Of a DNA stretch of 64,000 nucleotides, positions 23,098 to 32,712 are shown piece after piece; position 1 is the first letter of the stretch; each line of letters begins with the position of its first letter. The stretch lies in NCBI GenBank assembly GCA_022841245.1, contig JALHRW010000003.1, positions 19,384 through 83,383 on the forward strand. The letters run 5' to 3'. Source of the DNA: Planctomycetota bacterium. Its GTDB lineage: Bacteria; Planctomycetota; UBA11346. Under the pieces are notes generated by a model. The model saw only the letters and a program-made list of their open reading frames with translations, made no database searches and was not told the DNA's origin. The position numbers and the translations under genes are program-made.

Positions 23098-24339
23098 TCA
23101 GGCAGGCTTGGTCACCGCGGGCTTCGCGGCGGTGGCGAGTTCCTCGGGAGCAGGGCGGTTCAGCCGGCGGATGTCGTCGTCGTAGGCGGTGAGGTGGGCG
23201 TACAGTTCTGTTACTGAAGCTGTACTATGGCCCATCCATGCGGCGATCTTGTAGAGGCTGACCCCACGCTGGGCGAGGGTGCTGGCGAAGGTGTGCCGGA
23301 GCGCATGCGGGGTGATGACGCGGACGTCGAGCTTGGCGGTGATGACCATGTCCTTGAACCCCACACGGAACTCCCAGCGGTAGCGAGCCTTGTCGCGGTA
23401 CGTCTTCTTCGGCGCCATGACGAAGCCGGCGGCCTGGCGGTACCGGGTGAAGATCGCCATCATCTCGTCGCAGATCGGCACGGTCCGGTACTTGCCGCTC
23501 TTCGTGGTGAAGTCCTCGGTGTTGATGACCTGCGCGGTCTTCCGGTCGACGTTGATGTCGGTCCACTGCAACGCGTTCATCTCCGCCTTGCGCAGGCCCA
23601 GGTAGACCCCGGTGGCGACGAGGAGGTGGTAGTCCCGCCCCTTGGCCGTGGCGACGGCGAGGAGGCGGTCGCGCTCCTCGGGGGTGAGGTAGCGCGGCAT
23701 CCGCTTGGGGACCTTCGGCAACTTGATCGACTTCGAGGGATCCTGCACCAGCAGGCCCTGCTCGATGGCGTAGCCGCAGAGGCGCTTCAGTGCGGCGACG
23801 TGCCGCCGCACCGACTCGGCTGACAGCCCCTCGGACTGGACCGTGGTGATCGACCCGAGCAGCATCGCCGCGGTCAGCGCCGTGATGGGCGTCGCCGGCG
23901 GGATCGTGCGCAGGACGGTCTGCCACGTGTACTTGTAGGTCGTCAGCGTGGAGGCCCGGACGGTCGCCGTGGCATGCACCTCCAGTTGGCTCACCAGATC
24001 GGACAGGGAAATGGCAACGCCCGTGGCGGCCCCCAGCGGCGCCGTCCGCGGTGACCATGCCCCCGGCGTTTGGGCCAGACGCAGATTCCAGGACTTCACC
24101 ATCTCGGCGAACAGCGCGGCGACGCCATCGGCCGTGGCATGCGGATCCGGTGGCACGATCAGGATCTTCTGCTGGTGATCCTTGACCTGCTTCTTCGGGA
24201 ACAGCCAGCGGAGCGTCAGCGTCGATGCGCGGATGCGCATGCCACTCTTCTCGGTTTTGGGCTCCTTCTCTTGGCTGAAGTGCGCCGTTCCATACGGCGT
24301 CGTGTAGCTACCCAAGGCGGCCTTGGTCACGCGTTGCAT
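23098..24339 (-). CDS. tyrosine recombinase/integrase
   Basis: GLRKAEMNALQWTDI; TPHALRHTFASTLAQRGVSLYKIAAWMGHSTASVTELYAHL (HxxR...H...Y). Confidence 0.95.
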   Translation of the reverse strand: MQRVTKAALGSYTTPYGTAHFSQEKEPKTEKSGMRIRASTLTLRWLFPKKQVKDHQQKILIVPPDPHATADGVAALFAEMVKSWNLRLAQTPGAWSPRTAPLGAATGVAISLSDLVSQLEVHATATVRASTLTTYKYTWQTVLRTIPPATPITALTAAMLLGSITTVQSEGLSAESVRRHVAALKRLCGYAIEQGLLVQDPSKSIKLPKVPKRMPRYLTPEERDRLLAVATAKGRDYHLLVATGVYLGLRKAEMNALQWTDINVDRKTAQVINTEDFTTKSGKYRTVPICDEMMAIFTRYRQAAGFVMAPKKTYRDKARYRWEFRVGFKDMVITAKLDVRVITPHALRHTFASTLAQRGVSLYKIAAWMGHSTASVTELYAHLTAYDDDIRRLNRPAPEELATAAKPAVTKPA

Positions 24340-24357
24340 AGAGGTTTCCTTGTTGGT

Positions 24358-24666
24358 TCAGGTGGTGAGGTCATTCGCCAGATCGGCGATGACCCCAGGA
24401 AGGGATGGGGCTGGCGAGGGATCCGCCGACAACGCTCCTGGTGCCGTCGGTAGGAGCGAGGCCAGCACGGCGCGGCGGTCGAAGAGGAGATGGCCCCCGG
24501 GGCCTTTCAGCGCGGGGATCCGCCCGGCTTTCACCTGGCGGTAGATGGTCTTCGTGGAACTGCGCAGCATCGCCGCGACCTCGTCGATGACGAGGAGGTC
24601 GTGGCTATCGAGGTGGATACCGGTGTGGCCCTGAGAACCCTGAAAACCCTGAGAACCTGGCCTCAT
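24358..24666 (-). CDS. excisionase-like HTH (MerR/helix_turn_helix_17 type)
   Basis: LLVIDEVAAMLRSSTKTIYRQVKAGRIPALKGPGGHLLFDRRAV. Confidence 0.8.
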   Translation of the reverse strand: MRPGSQGFQGSQGHTGIHLDSHDLLVIDEVAAMLRSSTKTIYRQVKAGRIPALKGPGGHLLFDRRAVLASLLPTAPGALSADPSPAPSLPGVIADLANDLTT

Positions 24667-26081
24667 GGCTTGTTTTCAGGGTTCGCAGGGTTTTCAGGGA
24701 CCGGTACCGCAGGCATCAGTACCGCGGGGTTCACCGCGAACCCGCAGCTCGGTCGCCCGCCGCTGGCACCGGGCTGCCAGCTCAGGGGGCGGAGGTAGTG
24801 GCGGTGGCAGAGCAGGTCGAGGACCGGCGTCCAGTCCGCCGCCGTGGGCATGTCGTTGCAGCGCAGCGACTGCGTGACCTCGTTGCGGGTGACCTCGGAT
24901 CGGCAGCGCTGGCGGAGCCAATGCACGACGCGCCTGGCGTGGAACAGCAGGAGGTCGGCCTCGCCGACGGAGATGTACAACGCCGCGGTATGGGCGGCGA
25001 AGTAGTCCATCCAGATCGTCGCCGCCTGCATCGCCGCGGCCGAGATGACGGTCGTGTCGACGTTGGCGGCGAGAGCGAGGTTGCCGGCGATCCGCAGGGC
25101 CTGCCCATGGGCCTTCGAGAACCACTGCTGCTGGAACGGGGATTGATCGGGATCGCGGCGCCGCTGGTCGAGACCATCGGTATAGGCGGCGTAGATCGCG
25201 AAGGCGTCGGGGCTCAGCCCGATGCGCCGCGGCACCCCGGACAGGCGGGGTAGGCGCAGCAGGTCGTGGGTGTGCTCGCACCAGCGCTGGGAGAGGCGCG
25301 GATCGAGTTCGCGGACCTCGGCGTAGCGTCGCGTCCCCGGCATCGGCGGGGGATACGAGTAGAGGAACCGCTGCGGGAACCCGCGACCGATGAGTTCCGT
25401 GGCCGTGAACATCGACGTGACCACGTCGGGCTGGACGAGGAGCGCGATGACGATGGCGGTCCGCGGCAGCGAGATCGAGTCCTTGCTGCGCCGGATATGC
25501 AGCGCATCGCCGCTCCACCCCTTGAGGAAGATGTCGAGACCGCCTTGCGCGACGGCTTGGCGGAACTGCGCGACGACATGCCCCTCGTCGGAGATGATCC
25601 CCTGACGACCCTGTCGGTATTGGACCGCGCGGGCGATACCGGCAGGGGTGGTGTCGGCGGCGATCAGCGCCTGGATCGGCGTGTCGCCACCCAGCACGGA
25701 CCTGGACGCGAACTGCTCGAACGCCGAGGCGGACTCAGGTGCGGCGCGAGTCGGCTGTACCGATTCGCGCCATGGCCCCAGCAGCAGACGCAGCGTCGAG
25801 CTTTTCCGTTCGCTGGGCAGGGCGAGGGTCGTGGTCCACACCCCGGGAATCTCGATGTGTGACGGACGCCCCACGAACTCCACCGCACCGCCGGCCGCCA
25901 GCGACAGCAGCGACAGCGACATCGGTGCGGGCAGGCAGGGGTGGACCTGCACCTGTGCGGCGCATTCGGCGAGGTAGTCCCGCAGCCACGACGCCTCGTC
26001 GGGGATGATGTCGTCGAGCCGGACCTCGGGCAGCGGCGGGCGCGTCGCGACCAGGGGCACTGGAGCGGGCCAGGGGATCAT
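24663..26081 (-). CDS. DUF3987-like protein (putative replication/helicase-primase associated)
   Basis: LSLLSLAAGGAVEF...SERKSSTLRLLLGPWRE...GIISDEGHVVAQFRQ; 4-bp overlaps with both neighbours. Confidence 0.75.
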   Translation of the reverse strand: MIPWPAPVPLVATRPPLPEVRLDDIIPDEASWLRDYLAECAAQVQVHPCLPAPMSLSLLSLAAGGAVEFVGRPSHIEIPGVWTTTLALPSERKSSTLRLLLGPWRESVQPTRAAPESASAFEQFASRSVLGGDTPIQALIAADTTPAGIARAVQYRQGRQGIISDEGHVVAQFRQAVAQGGLDIFLKGWSGDALHIRRSKDSISLPRTAIVIALLVQPDVVTSMFTATELIGRGFPQRFLYSYPPPMPGTRRYAEVRELDPRLSQRWCEHTHDLLRLPRLSGVPRRIGLSPDAFAIYAAYTDGLDQRRRDPDQSPFQQQWFSKAHGQALRIAGNLALAANVDTTVISAAAMQAATIWMDYFAAHTAALYISVGEADLLLFHARRVVHWLRQRCRSEVTRNEVTQSLRCNDMPTAADWTPVLDLLCHRHYLRPLSWQPGASGGRPSCGFAVNPAVLMPAVPVPENPANPENKP

Positions 26082-26302
26082 GACCCTGCTCCGTCGGCCT
26101 GATCCGACCAGCGGATCAGTGAGCGGACATCATCTGGACGGAGGCGAACCGATCGTGAGCCGAGGCGTCCCGCGGGGAGTTGACCGCGAGCGACGAGGCG
26201 CAGTACCGCCTTGGAGGAGCAGTTCAGGTAGGCCGCCGCTTGGGCGACCGTCCAGGTGTGCTCGGGCAACGCGGCTGCATCGACGGGGATGTCGGGCCTC
26301 AT
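26078..26302 (-). CDS. small HTH DNA-binding protein
   Basis: TWTVAQAAAYLNCSSKAVLRLVARGQLPAGRLGSRSVRLRPDDV. Confidence 0.75.
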   Translation of the reverse strand: MRPDIPVDAAALPEHTWTVAQAAAYLNCSSKAVLRLVARGQLPAGRLGSRSVRLRPDDVRSLIRWSDQADGAGS

Positions 26303-26486
26303 CGGCGACCCTCCACCAGCGCATCGACGGCAGCGACATCATCGCGATGTCGACGAAGCATGACCCACCCATCACGTCAGGTCCCCACTTGGCACAGGGC
26401 CGCGCAGAGACGAGGTGACATGCGCCCCCAGCGAGCGACGCAGCACAACGCCACCTCGTGGGATTTCGGAGCGCGAGTTGTGGTTT

Positions 26487-26674
26487 GTGTCTAGGCGCCG
26501 CCCTGGGGATGGCCGAAGCCATGCCATAGGCAGCAATGACGTGTTAGTTGGTATGCGTGTCTAGGCGCCGCTCTGGGGATGGCCGAGGCCATGCCATGAG
26601 TAGCAATGACGTATTCGTGTCCTGGCGCCGCCTGGAAGATGGCCGAAGCCATGCCATAGCAGCAATGACACGCG
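26487..26674. repeat. three tandem ~60-70 bp imperfect repeats, each with a UUCG/CUCG-loop hairpin on the minus strand
   Basis: GGCGCCG...GATGGCCGAAGCCATGCCAT...AGCAATGAC recurs with hairpin cores at 26511, 26581 and 26641. Confidence 0.85.
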
Positions 26675-26698
26675 AAGCCTAGCCAATCCAAGGTAAAC

Positions 26699-26920
26699 TC
26701 AAGGACCACGTGGTCGTCGGTCCTGCCGCCAGGCCTGAACGATGTACGCGGCGAGCAGGATGCCGAGCAACCAGGTGGCGTGGTCCAGGATCCAGAGCAC
26801 CACCACGGCGAGGAGCAGGATGATGGCCACGGCGAGGAGCATCGGGAGCCACGGTACGAGGGGACTCGGCGTCCCCTCGTCGTCGCCGCTTACGCGGCCA
26901 GGGCGAGGGCGGCGTTCCAT
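26699..26920 (-). CDS. small membrane protein
   Basis: Two hydrophobic segments: LPMLLAVAIILLLAVVVLWILDHATWLLGILLAAYIVQAW. Confidence 0.6.
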   Translation of the reverse strand: MERRPRPGRVSGDDEGTPSPLVPWLPMLLAVAIILLLAVVVLWILDHATWLLGILLAAYIVQAWRQDRRPRGP

Positions 26921-28032
26921 GCCCGCTCCTTCACCTCGGCGCCGGAGCCGAAGGTTGCACTGAACAAACGGGACTCGCCGGTGTCACCGCCATCAGCCCG
27001 ACGGCTGACCCGGTCATGATCGACGAACTCAACGATGGCTGCGAGGGCACTGAAGAGCGTGTCCTTGGTCCCGCGAACCTGGGATGTCGGGCCGGCGGCG
27101 ATGGCGGCCAGACGGTTTTGGCGGCTGACCCGGATGGCCTTGGCCCGATCGGTCTCGTCGGGTCCGGGAGTTCCGAAGACCTGCGTCATGAGCGCGGCTT
27201 CTAGCTTGGCCGTGAGCGGCACATCGGCGAGGCGGTTCCAGGCCGCCTTCGTGACGCGGTGCGCGGCGATGGTTGCGGCGAATGCCGCCTTGGCCTCGTT
27301 GACGGCCTCGTGAATGCCCGACACATGTTTGAGTGTAAAGCCACCGGCAAGGCCGGGGTGGCGGCGGTTTTCGCGGGCTTGGGCCTCCGCCATCCGTAAC
27401 GTGTTTTGACACACGACTCGGATCGTCGTCGGCGCGATGATCAGGCGGCGATTGCCGGTGTGACCATTGCTGACCAGCAGGTACGTCTTCGACTCGTCGT
27501 CGCCTATCCTGATGCCGAGATCGGGGAGATGCGCCAAGGCCCAGACGACCTTGCCGCCCTGGAATGCCCCCGCGGTCTCGATGGTGAAGGGCAGTCCGCC
27601 GTCGTCCCGGCTGACGCGGGCGAGGTCGGTGAAGACATCAAACATCGATCGGTTTTGGTAGGGTTCGTAGTCGGGGCCTACTACCCCGAGGATCGCGCCG
27701 GTGTCGCCGCGGCGGATCGCGCTGAAGTCCGGCACGGCATCGAGGGTGTCGGCGCAGCGCAGGTCGACCTTGCGCACCTCCCAGTCGAGCCCCGCGGAAC
27801 GGATCGCCGCGTCAACATCGGTCGAAGCGGCACCGGTCATGGCGTGGCCGTGGCTCTGCCAGGGATTCTGCCGCGGCGGCGGCAGGCCGAGGCGGGCCGT
27901 CTGTGGCACGCGGCTGGGCTTGGGGCTCTCGGGGTGATGGCTGGGCGTGATGGTTTTCGCCACCTGCGCGACGACGGTGCCGATGGGCACGGGCGCCGGC
28001 AGAGGCGGGAGGATGTCGGAGAAGAGGTCCAT
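26890..28032 (-). CDS. DUF932 family (phage/plasmid-like) protein
   Basis: ILGVVGPDYEPYQNRSMFDVFTDL...YLLVSNGHTGNRRLIIAPTTIRVVCQNTL. Confidence 0.88.
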   Translation of the reverse strand: MDLFSDILPPLPAPVPIGTVVAQVAKTITPSHHPESPKPSRVPQTARLGLPPPRQNPWQSHGHAMTGAASTDVDAAIRSAGLDWEVRKVDLRCADTLDAVPDFSAIRRGDTGAILGVVGPDYEPYQNRSMFDVFTDLARVSRDDGGLPFTIETAGAFQGGKVVWALAHLPDLGIRIGDDESKTYLLVSNGHTGNRRLIIAPTTIRVVCQNTLRMAEAQARENRRHPGLAGGFTLKHVSGIHEAVNEAKAAFAATIAAHRVTKAAWNRLADVPLTAKLEAALMTQVFGTPGPDETDRAKAIRVSRQNRLAAIAAGPTSQVRGTKDTLFSALAAIVEFVDHDRVSRRADGGDTGESRLFSATFGSGAEVKERAWNAALALAA

Positions 28033-28108
28033 GGACGGCTCCTGCCCAGGCCGTGGGTACGACCTGGGTACGTGGTTGACGATGTGATGACGGGGATGGG
28101 TAGCGGCG

Positions 28109-28819
28109 TCAGGCCGCGGCGGCAGCCGGCTCGGGCAGGGCAAGCGCGTGCATCGCCACGTCGAGTTGGCGCTGGTCCGCCGTCCGGGTGATCGGCATGA
28201 CCAGGATGGCGAGTTCGTGGTCGCTCCAGTAGCCCGGTGCAATCACGGCCTGCCGAGCCTGCACCAAGTCGATGTTCTCCCCCGCGGCGGCCCCGGGCAC
28301 CGCCCAGAGGCGATCCAGCGCGGCGGCCGGATCGACCGGCGACGAGAACAGCAACGGGTTCTTGTGGCCGCTGATCTTCTGCGCGGTGGCGAGGAGCACC
28401 GGGTCGAGGCTGCTCATCGTCGGCACCCAACGCCGGTTTGCGGTACGGGTCCAGCAGTGCTCGAACCTGGGGAAGGCGCCGTCGACGCGACGGACGATGG
28501 CCGAGGCGGTGCCGTTGGTGAGCCGGGCCTCCGTGGGGCCGATCTCGATCTGGATACGACCGCCGGACGCCTTCGCCGTCGCCTTGAGGGCGGCGATGAA
28601 CTGATCGGCGTCGAGGATGGTGTCGATGGGATCGCCGGTGATGGCGTCGAGCGGGACGACGAGGCTGGCGAGGATGCGGCCGTTGGTGGTGGCGAAGCGC
28701 ACCGCCGTCGGCGTGATGCGGACGCCGATGTGGCCGAGGGGACCGCTCTCGTCGGCGCAGGCCAGGGGCAGGCGCGCGAGGCGGTCGGCGGTGATGCGGG
28801 GGATGGTGAACTGGGTCAT
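28109..28819 (-). CDS. sliding clamp (DNA polymerase III beta)-like protein
   Basis: GVRITPTAVRFATTNGRILASLVVPLD, RRVDGAFPRFEHCW, C-terminal LAILVMPIT resemble DnaN motifs; only ~236 aa. Confidence 0.65.
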   Translation of the reverse strand: MTQFTIPRITADRLARLPLACADESGPLGHIGVRITPTAVRFATTNGRILASLVVPLDAITGDPIDTILDADQFIAALKATAKASGGRIQIEIGPTEARLTNGTASAIVRRVDGAFPRFEHCWTRTANRRWVPTMSSLDPVLLATAQKISGHKNPLLFSSPVDPAAALDRLWAVPGAAAGENIDLVQARQAVIAPGYWSDHELAILVMPITRTADQRQLDVAMHALALPEPAAAAA

Positions 28820-28837
28820 GGTGATGATCTCGGTGGT

Positions 28838-29026
28838 TCAGGCCGCCCTGGATTTGGCCTCGCGGGCGTCGTCGAGGGCGGTGGTGACGGCGGTGGTGAC
28901 GATGCGGCGGATGGTCCGGCCGCTGGATGTCGACAGGGCGTGGAGGTCGCGGACCTGCTCGGGCGTCAAGGACGCCGGCAGGGCGCGAGCCCATGGCCAC
29001 ACGGTACGGGGTCGGTCGATGCGCAT
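28838..29026 (-). CDS. small hypothetical protein
   Basis: MRIDRPRTVWPWARALPASLTPEQVRDLHALSTSSGRTIRRIV... Confidence 0.5.
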   Translation of the reverse strand: MRIDRPRTVWPWARALPASLTPEQVRDLHALSTSSGRTIRRIVTTAVTTALDDAREAKSRAA

Positions 29027-29032
29027 GGCCGC

Positions 29033-30349
29033 CTACGCGACCATGCCGATCGGACCGACGATACGGAGGAAGCGGGCATGCCAGAGCATGCCGTTCTCGG
29101 TGCAGCCCTGGTGTCGGACGAGGATGCGCAGACCTTCGGGATGCCGGGCGACGAGCGCGGCGATGGCGTTGGCGTCCGCGGTGCTGAAGCCGGAGCCAAC
29201 CCGTCCGAGGGGAGCACCGGCACCATCGGACCTGGCCTCGGCGACCTCGATGGCGCCGAAGGGTCGACCGGCAACGGTCGTGGACGTCAAGGCGGTGATG
29301 ACGACCTCGCGCTCCTCCAGGTACTTGGTCCTGACGATGGCCTCGCCACCGCCCTTGCCGCCGATGTAGGTGGTGTCGGTGCGCACCCAGACCTCGCCCT
29401 CGCGACCCTCGGCCTGCTGTCGGCTGACGAGCGCCTGCTTCTGAGCGGTGGTCCGGGCGGTAAACACCTGCTCGACATCATGGTGCTGCACACCGGCCTT
29501 GATGAGCATGCCCTGCGCCGTGCGGACGATGGCGTCGGCGCTGGCGATGCGGACATACTCGCGTTCGACCGTGAGATCGCGGCCCCTGGCGAAGAGGGCC
29601 TTGAACACACAGATGCGGCAGCGCACCGGCGCATCGGGGTGGCCGTTGGTGGCGTTGGCCTGGGCCGCCTGGGAGCCGGTGCGGTGTTCGCCGCCGCTGG
29701 CATCGAGGAAGACGAGTTCACCGTCGAGGACGAACGGCCCCAGCGCCGCGGCGACCCGCACGAAGACGCCATCGAAGATGATGCTGGGGCTGGCGAGCAG
29801 GGCGGTGGACCGGCCCTGATAGCAGACCGTGTGGTTGGTGGCGCAGACGACGATGCGGCTGCCATCGCGCTTCGGCTGGCCGAGGTAGGCCGGGTCGGCG
29901 ATGTAGTCCTCGCGCGTCCGGCTGGCGTCAACGGGCTGCATGGTGATGACGCGGCCGGGCTGGAGGTGCGCGGGCAGCTCAGCGAGCACCGGCGGCTGCT
30001 GGGTGGTTGGCAGCGCCGGCGGGATGTGCGGATGGTCCGCGTTCTGGGTGGAACCGACATCGGATACGGACTGGTCCGCTGGCGTCAGGCCCGTCTCCAG
30101 GCGGTAGGCGGCGGCCCAGAAACCGCGGGCGAGGTCGTCGCAGCCTTCGCATTCGGCCTGGATGGCGAGGGCGATGACCTTGGCGGCGGAGATGCCGCGG
30201 CCGTAGTCACGGAGGTACGTGTCGGCCCCGGCTGCACCCTGCTCATGCAGGTTGCGGGCGATGATGCGCGAGACCCAGCGCGAACGGATGTCAGCGGTGG
30301 GCTTGCTGGCGGTGGTTCGGCGCGTGGTGATGAAGTCGGTGAAGGTCAT
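29033..30349 (-). CDS. ATP-dependent DNA ligase-like protein
   Basis: Adenylation motif I LGQPKRDGSRIVV, motif III GPFVLDGELVFLD, motif IV-like EGREGEVWVR, motif V-like AIVRTKYLE. Confidence 0.8.
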   Translation of the reverse strand: MTFTDFITTRRTTASKPTADIRSRWVSRIIARNLHEQGAAGADTYLRDYGRGISAAKVIALAIQAECEGCDDLARGFWAAAYRLETGLTPADQSVSDVGSTQNADHPHIPPALPTTQQPPVLAELPAHLQPGRVITMQPVDASRTREDYIADPAYLGQPKRDGSRIVVCATNHTVCYQGRSTALLASPSIIFDGVFVRVAAALGPFVLDGELVFLDASGGEHRTGSQAAQANATNGHPDAPVRCRICVFKALFARGRDLTVEREYVRIASADAIVRTAQGMLIKAGVQHHDVEQVFTARTTAQKQALVSRQQAEGREGEVWVRTDTTYIGGKGGGEAIVRTKYLEEREVVITALTSTTVAGRPFGAIEVAEARSDGAGAPLGRVGSGFSTADANAIAALVARHPEGLRILVRHQGCTENGMLWHARFLRIVGPIGMVA

Positions 30350-30609
30350 GAAACGCTCGCAGGTGTGGGTTGACGGGAACGCCGTCGCCGCGGAGGGCGT
30401 GCGGCGATGACCTCGATCTGGATGAGGGCGCGGATGCAGCCGTGCCGGTGGCGGATCAGGCCGGGGAGGAGCAGGCGCAGCGCGCGAGCGTCGCCCTGGA
30501 TGATCCAGGCGACGGCGCGTTGCTCTGGATGGTCAGGGAGGTCGAGTTGGACGGGGCCGGCAGTGGTGGCGATGACGGCGACCGGACGGAAGACGCGGGC
30601 GCTCGGCAT
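30346..30609 (-). CDS. small hypothetical protein
   Basis: MPSARVFRPVAVIATTAG...; 4-bp overlap with ligase ORF start region. Confidence 0.5.
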   Translation of the reverse strand: MPSARVFRPVAVIATTAGPVQLDLPDHPEQRAVAWIIQGDARALRLLLPGLIRHRHGCIRALIQIEVIAARPPRRRRSRQPTPASVS

Positions 30610-30851
30610 CAGCCACCTCCGGCAGGAGCGACAGGGACGATGGGATCGCCGCGCATGCCGGCGATGACCCACCGCGGCGGGCAGCTCGCCGCCGGATCGC
30701 CGGTCAGAGCCTCCATCGCGGCCATCGCGCCGACGAAGAACTCCAGTTCGGCACGCTGGTAGCGCTGGCTGCCGGAGCGGTAGCCCTGGGCGCGGGCGCG
30801 CGTCCGCCACTGCGCCTCAATATGCGTCAACGTGACCGCGGTAATGGTCAT
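30609..30851 (-). CDS. small hypothetical protein
   Basis: MTITAVTLTHIEAQWRTRARAQGYRSGSQRYQRAELEFFVGAMAAMEALTGD. Confidence 0.55.
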   Translation of the reverse strand: MTITAVTLTHIEAQWRTRARAQGYRSGSQRYQRAELEFFVGAMAAMEALTGDPAASCPPRWVIAGMRGDPIVPVAPAGGG

Positions 30852-30900
30852 GGTGGTGGTGACTCCTGGTGTGGTGGTGCGGGATGACCGGTGTGCCGCC

Positions 30901-31113
30901 TCAGACCAATGCGACGGCGGCGGCCACGATGGCTTCGACAGCGGTGAGATCTCGTTCCAGCCGAGCCGGGATCGGGATCGGCGGCGAGGTCGCGTAGGCC
31001 GCTTGCTCGGCGCTGCGCCGGTAGGTTCGCGCATCAGATATGCTGTCGAAGGTGTGCAGATAGAACTCGTGCGACGCGCCGCCCTGCTGGACGACGAGAT
31101 AGACCGTGGCCAT
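30901..31113 (-). CDS. small hypothetical protein
   Basis: MATVYLVVQQGGASHEFYLHTFDSISDARTYRRSAEQAAY. Confidence 0.55.
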   Translation of the reverse strand: MATVYLVVQQGGASHEFYLHTFDSISDARTYRRSAEQAAYATSPPIPIPARLERDLTAVEAIVAAAVALV

Positions 31114-31118
31114 GTCGA

Positions 31119-32003
31119 TCACCGCAACGACGCCGCCGGTTCGGCAGGTGCAGAAGCGGACATCGGTGTGCACGATCCGCGCGTCAGCCGGATCAGATCG
31201 AGGACGTCATCCCCCATCGCTGCCGCCGTGGTGGTGCTCACCGGCTGTGCCATGACCTCCGGGTCGATCGCGGTCTGCACCGCATCGCCGAATGCGGCGG
31301 TGAGCTGCCGGCCGACCCCGAGGATGAAGGTGTTCCAACTGCCGATCTCGGCGACCAGCGCGGGGATGTTGCGGTTGATCCAGTAACCACCTTCATCATG
31401 GACCTCGACCTCGAAACCCGCCGAGCGCGCCGCGTCCAGCACGGCGATGACGAGGAGATGGCTGCGGAGAAAGTTCGTAACGCCGCCGTTTTCAGGAATA
31501 CTGGCGTATTGAGTCTTCGTGAAGGCTGATCCGACCCAGCGGAGCGGCGCATCGAGCATGAGGCGCCGTGAACCCGAGCGGTAGCCGTGCTGATCACCCC
31601 GGCACTCGGCGAGGATGCTGGCTGGGTATGAGCCGATGAACACGTTCATGGGCTCACAGCCATCACCTGGCTGGCACGAAAACCCGATGAGGGTCAGCGG
31701 TTGAACGCGGGCGTGGATGGCGAGTGATGCCTGTGCCCCTGGCGCCAACTTCCTGGGGATGCCGCGGTGGTCGTGGTGGTAGTGGACGGTGCGCTCATGT
31801 TGGATCACCGCCCAGCGCCACGGCGATCGGCTCCGATCGGCGTAGACGTGACGGATCTGGTCGGCATCGAGGGTGACCACGCGGGTCAGCGCCTGCATGG
31901 GGAGGGCGCGGCAGCGCTGCCGGAGTGCGGCAATGGCGGACGTGGCCTCGTCCTGACTGATGGTGGCGGGGAGTCGCAGGGTGAAATGGATGGTAAGGCC
32001 CAT
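31119..32003 (-). CDS. hypothetical protein
   Basis: 294 aa ORF MGLTIHFTLRLPATISQDEATSAIAALRQ... Confidence 0.65.
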   Translation of the reverse strand: MGLTIHFTLRLPATISQDEATSAIAALRQRCRALPMQALTRVVTLDADQIRHVYADRSRSPWRWAVIQHERTVHYHHDHRGIPRKLAPGAQASLAIHARVQPLTLIGFSCQPGDGCEPMNVFIGSYPASILAECRGDQHGYRSGSRRLMLDAPLRWVGSAFTKTQYASIPENGGVTNFLRSHLLVIAVLDAARSAGFEVEVHDEGGYWINRNIPALVAEIGSWNTFILGVGRQLTAAFGDAVQTAIDPEVMAQPVSTTTAAAMGDDVLDLIRLTRGSCTPMSASAPAEPAASLR

Positions 32004-32024
32004 GGTGGCGATCCGATGGTTGAG

Positions 32025-32405
32025 CTACCCGGACTCGCCGCCGGAGAGAACCTCCCCAGCAGACGCGGTGTCGGCTCGGGCAGCCGTGGAGGTGCAGACG
32101 ACGGCGTCACCGGCGACGCGTCGGACGACGATGCGGTCGTCTGCACCGGGGAGCGGACGGATGTCGAGGAAGGCGAGATGGGCGGCAACCAGCGCGGTGC
32201 GGACGGCGTGGTCGCCGGGATCGATGATGAGGTAGGTCCGCGCGCCGTTAGCCATCGCGATCAGCGCGACATCGTGCCGATGCGCGAGGGCTCCGGCGAT
32301 CTGGTCGATCGCCCCCGGTCCGACCTCGGCAGCGATGGCGAGACGTCCGGGGATGTCGACAACGGCGGGATGGAGGGAGAGGATGATGCGCGCTGCGGCC
32401 ATCAC
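32025..32405 (-). CDS. hypothetical protein
   Basis: AARIILSLHPAVVDIPGRLAIAAEVGPGAIDQIAGAL... Confidence 0.5.
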   Translation of the reverse strand: MMAAARIILSLHPAVVDIPGRLAIAAEVGPGAIDQIAGALAHRHDVALIAMANGARTYLIIDPGDHAVRTALVAAHLAFLDIRPLPGADDRIVVRRVAGDAVVCTSTAARADTASAGEVLSGGESG

Positions 32406-32608
32406 GCCGCCGCGGAGGCACTACCGGTGTCGGTCGCAGGCGGAGCGGCGCTGGCGGTCTGTTGCAGGCGGCGGTTGCAGTGCTCGGCCAGGGCCGCGGC
32501 AATGATCGCCGTCATCGGACGGCCTTCGGATTTGGCTTCCAAATACAACTCATGCATGATGTCACGATCGAGACGACTCGCAGGCCAGGGCAGGGGTCGA
32601 CGGGGCAT
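32402..32608 (-). CDS. small hypothetical protein, possibly RHH-like
   Basis: MPRRPLPWPASRLDRDIMHELYLEAKSEGRPMTAIIAAALAEH. Confidence 0.5.
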   Translation of the reverse strand: MPRRPLPWPASRLDRDIMHELYLEAKSEGRPMTAIIAAALAEHCNRRLQQTASAAPPATDTGSASAAA

Positions 32609-32712
32609 GGGATGTTCCTCGGGCTGGGGCCGTGGCGATACCGCCACGGCCGTGGTGGGTATCGCGTCAGACCAGCACGACACCGTGCGGGCCAGTTCAG
32701 GAATCGGCAGAA

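Noticed and set aside
26487-26674. CRISPR array
   Set aside because: Only three units, imperfect 60-70 bp repeats with no unique spacers and no cas genes
26491-26709. 72-aa minus ORF with repeated MASAIPRAAPRH peptide
   Set aside because: Arises from the hairpin repeats; loop changes preserve structure, not an obvious protein
28148-30373. 741-aa + strand ORF
   Set aside because: Shadow of the clamp-like and ligase genes on the minus strand
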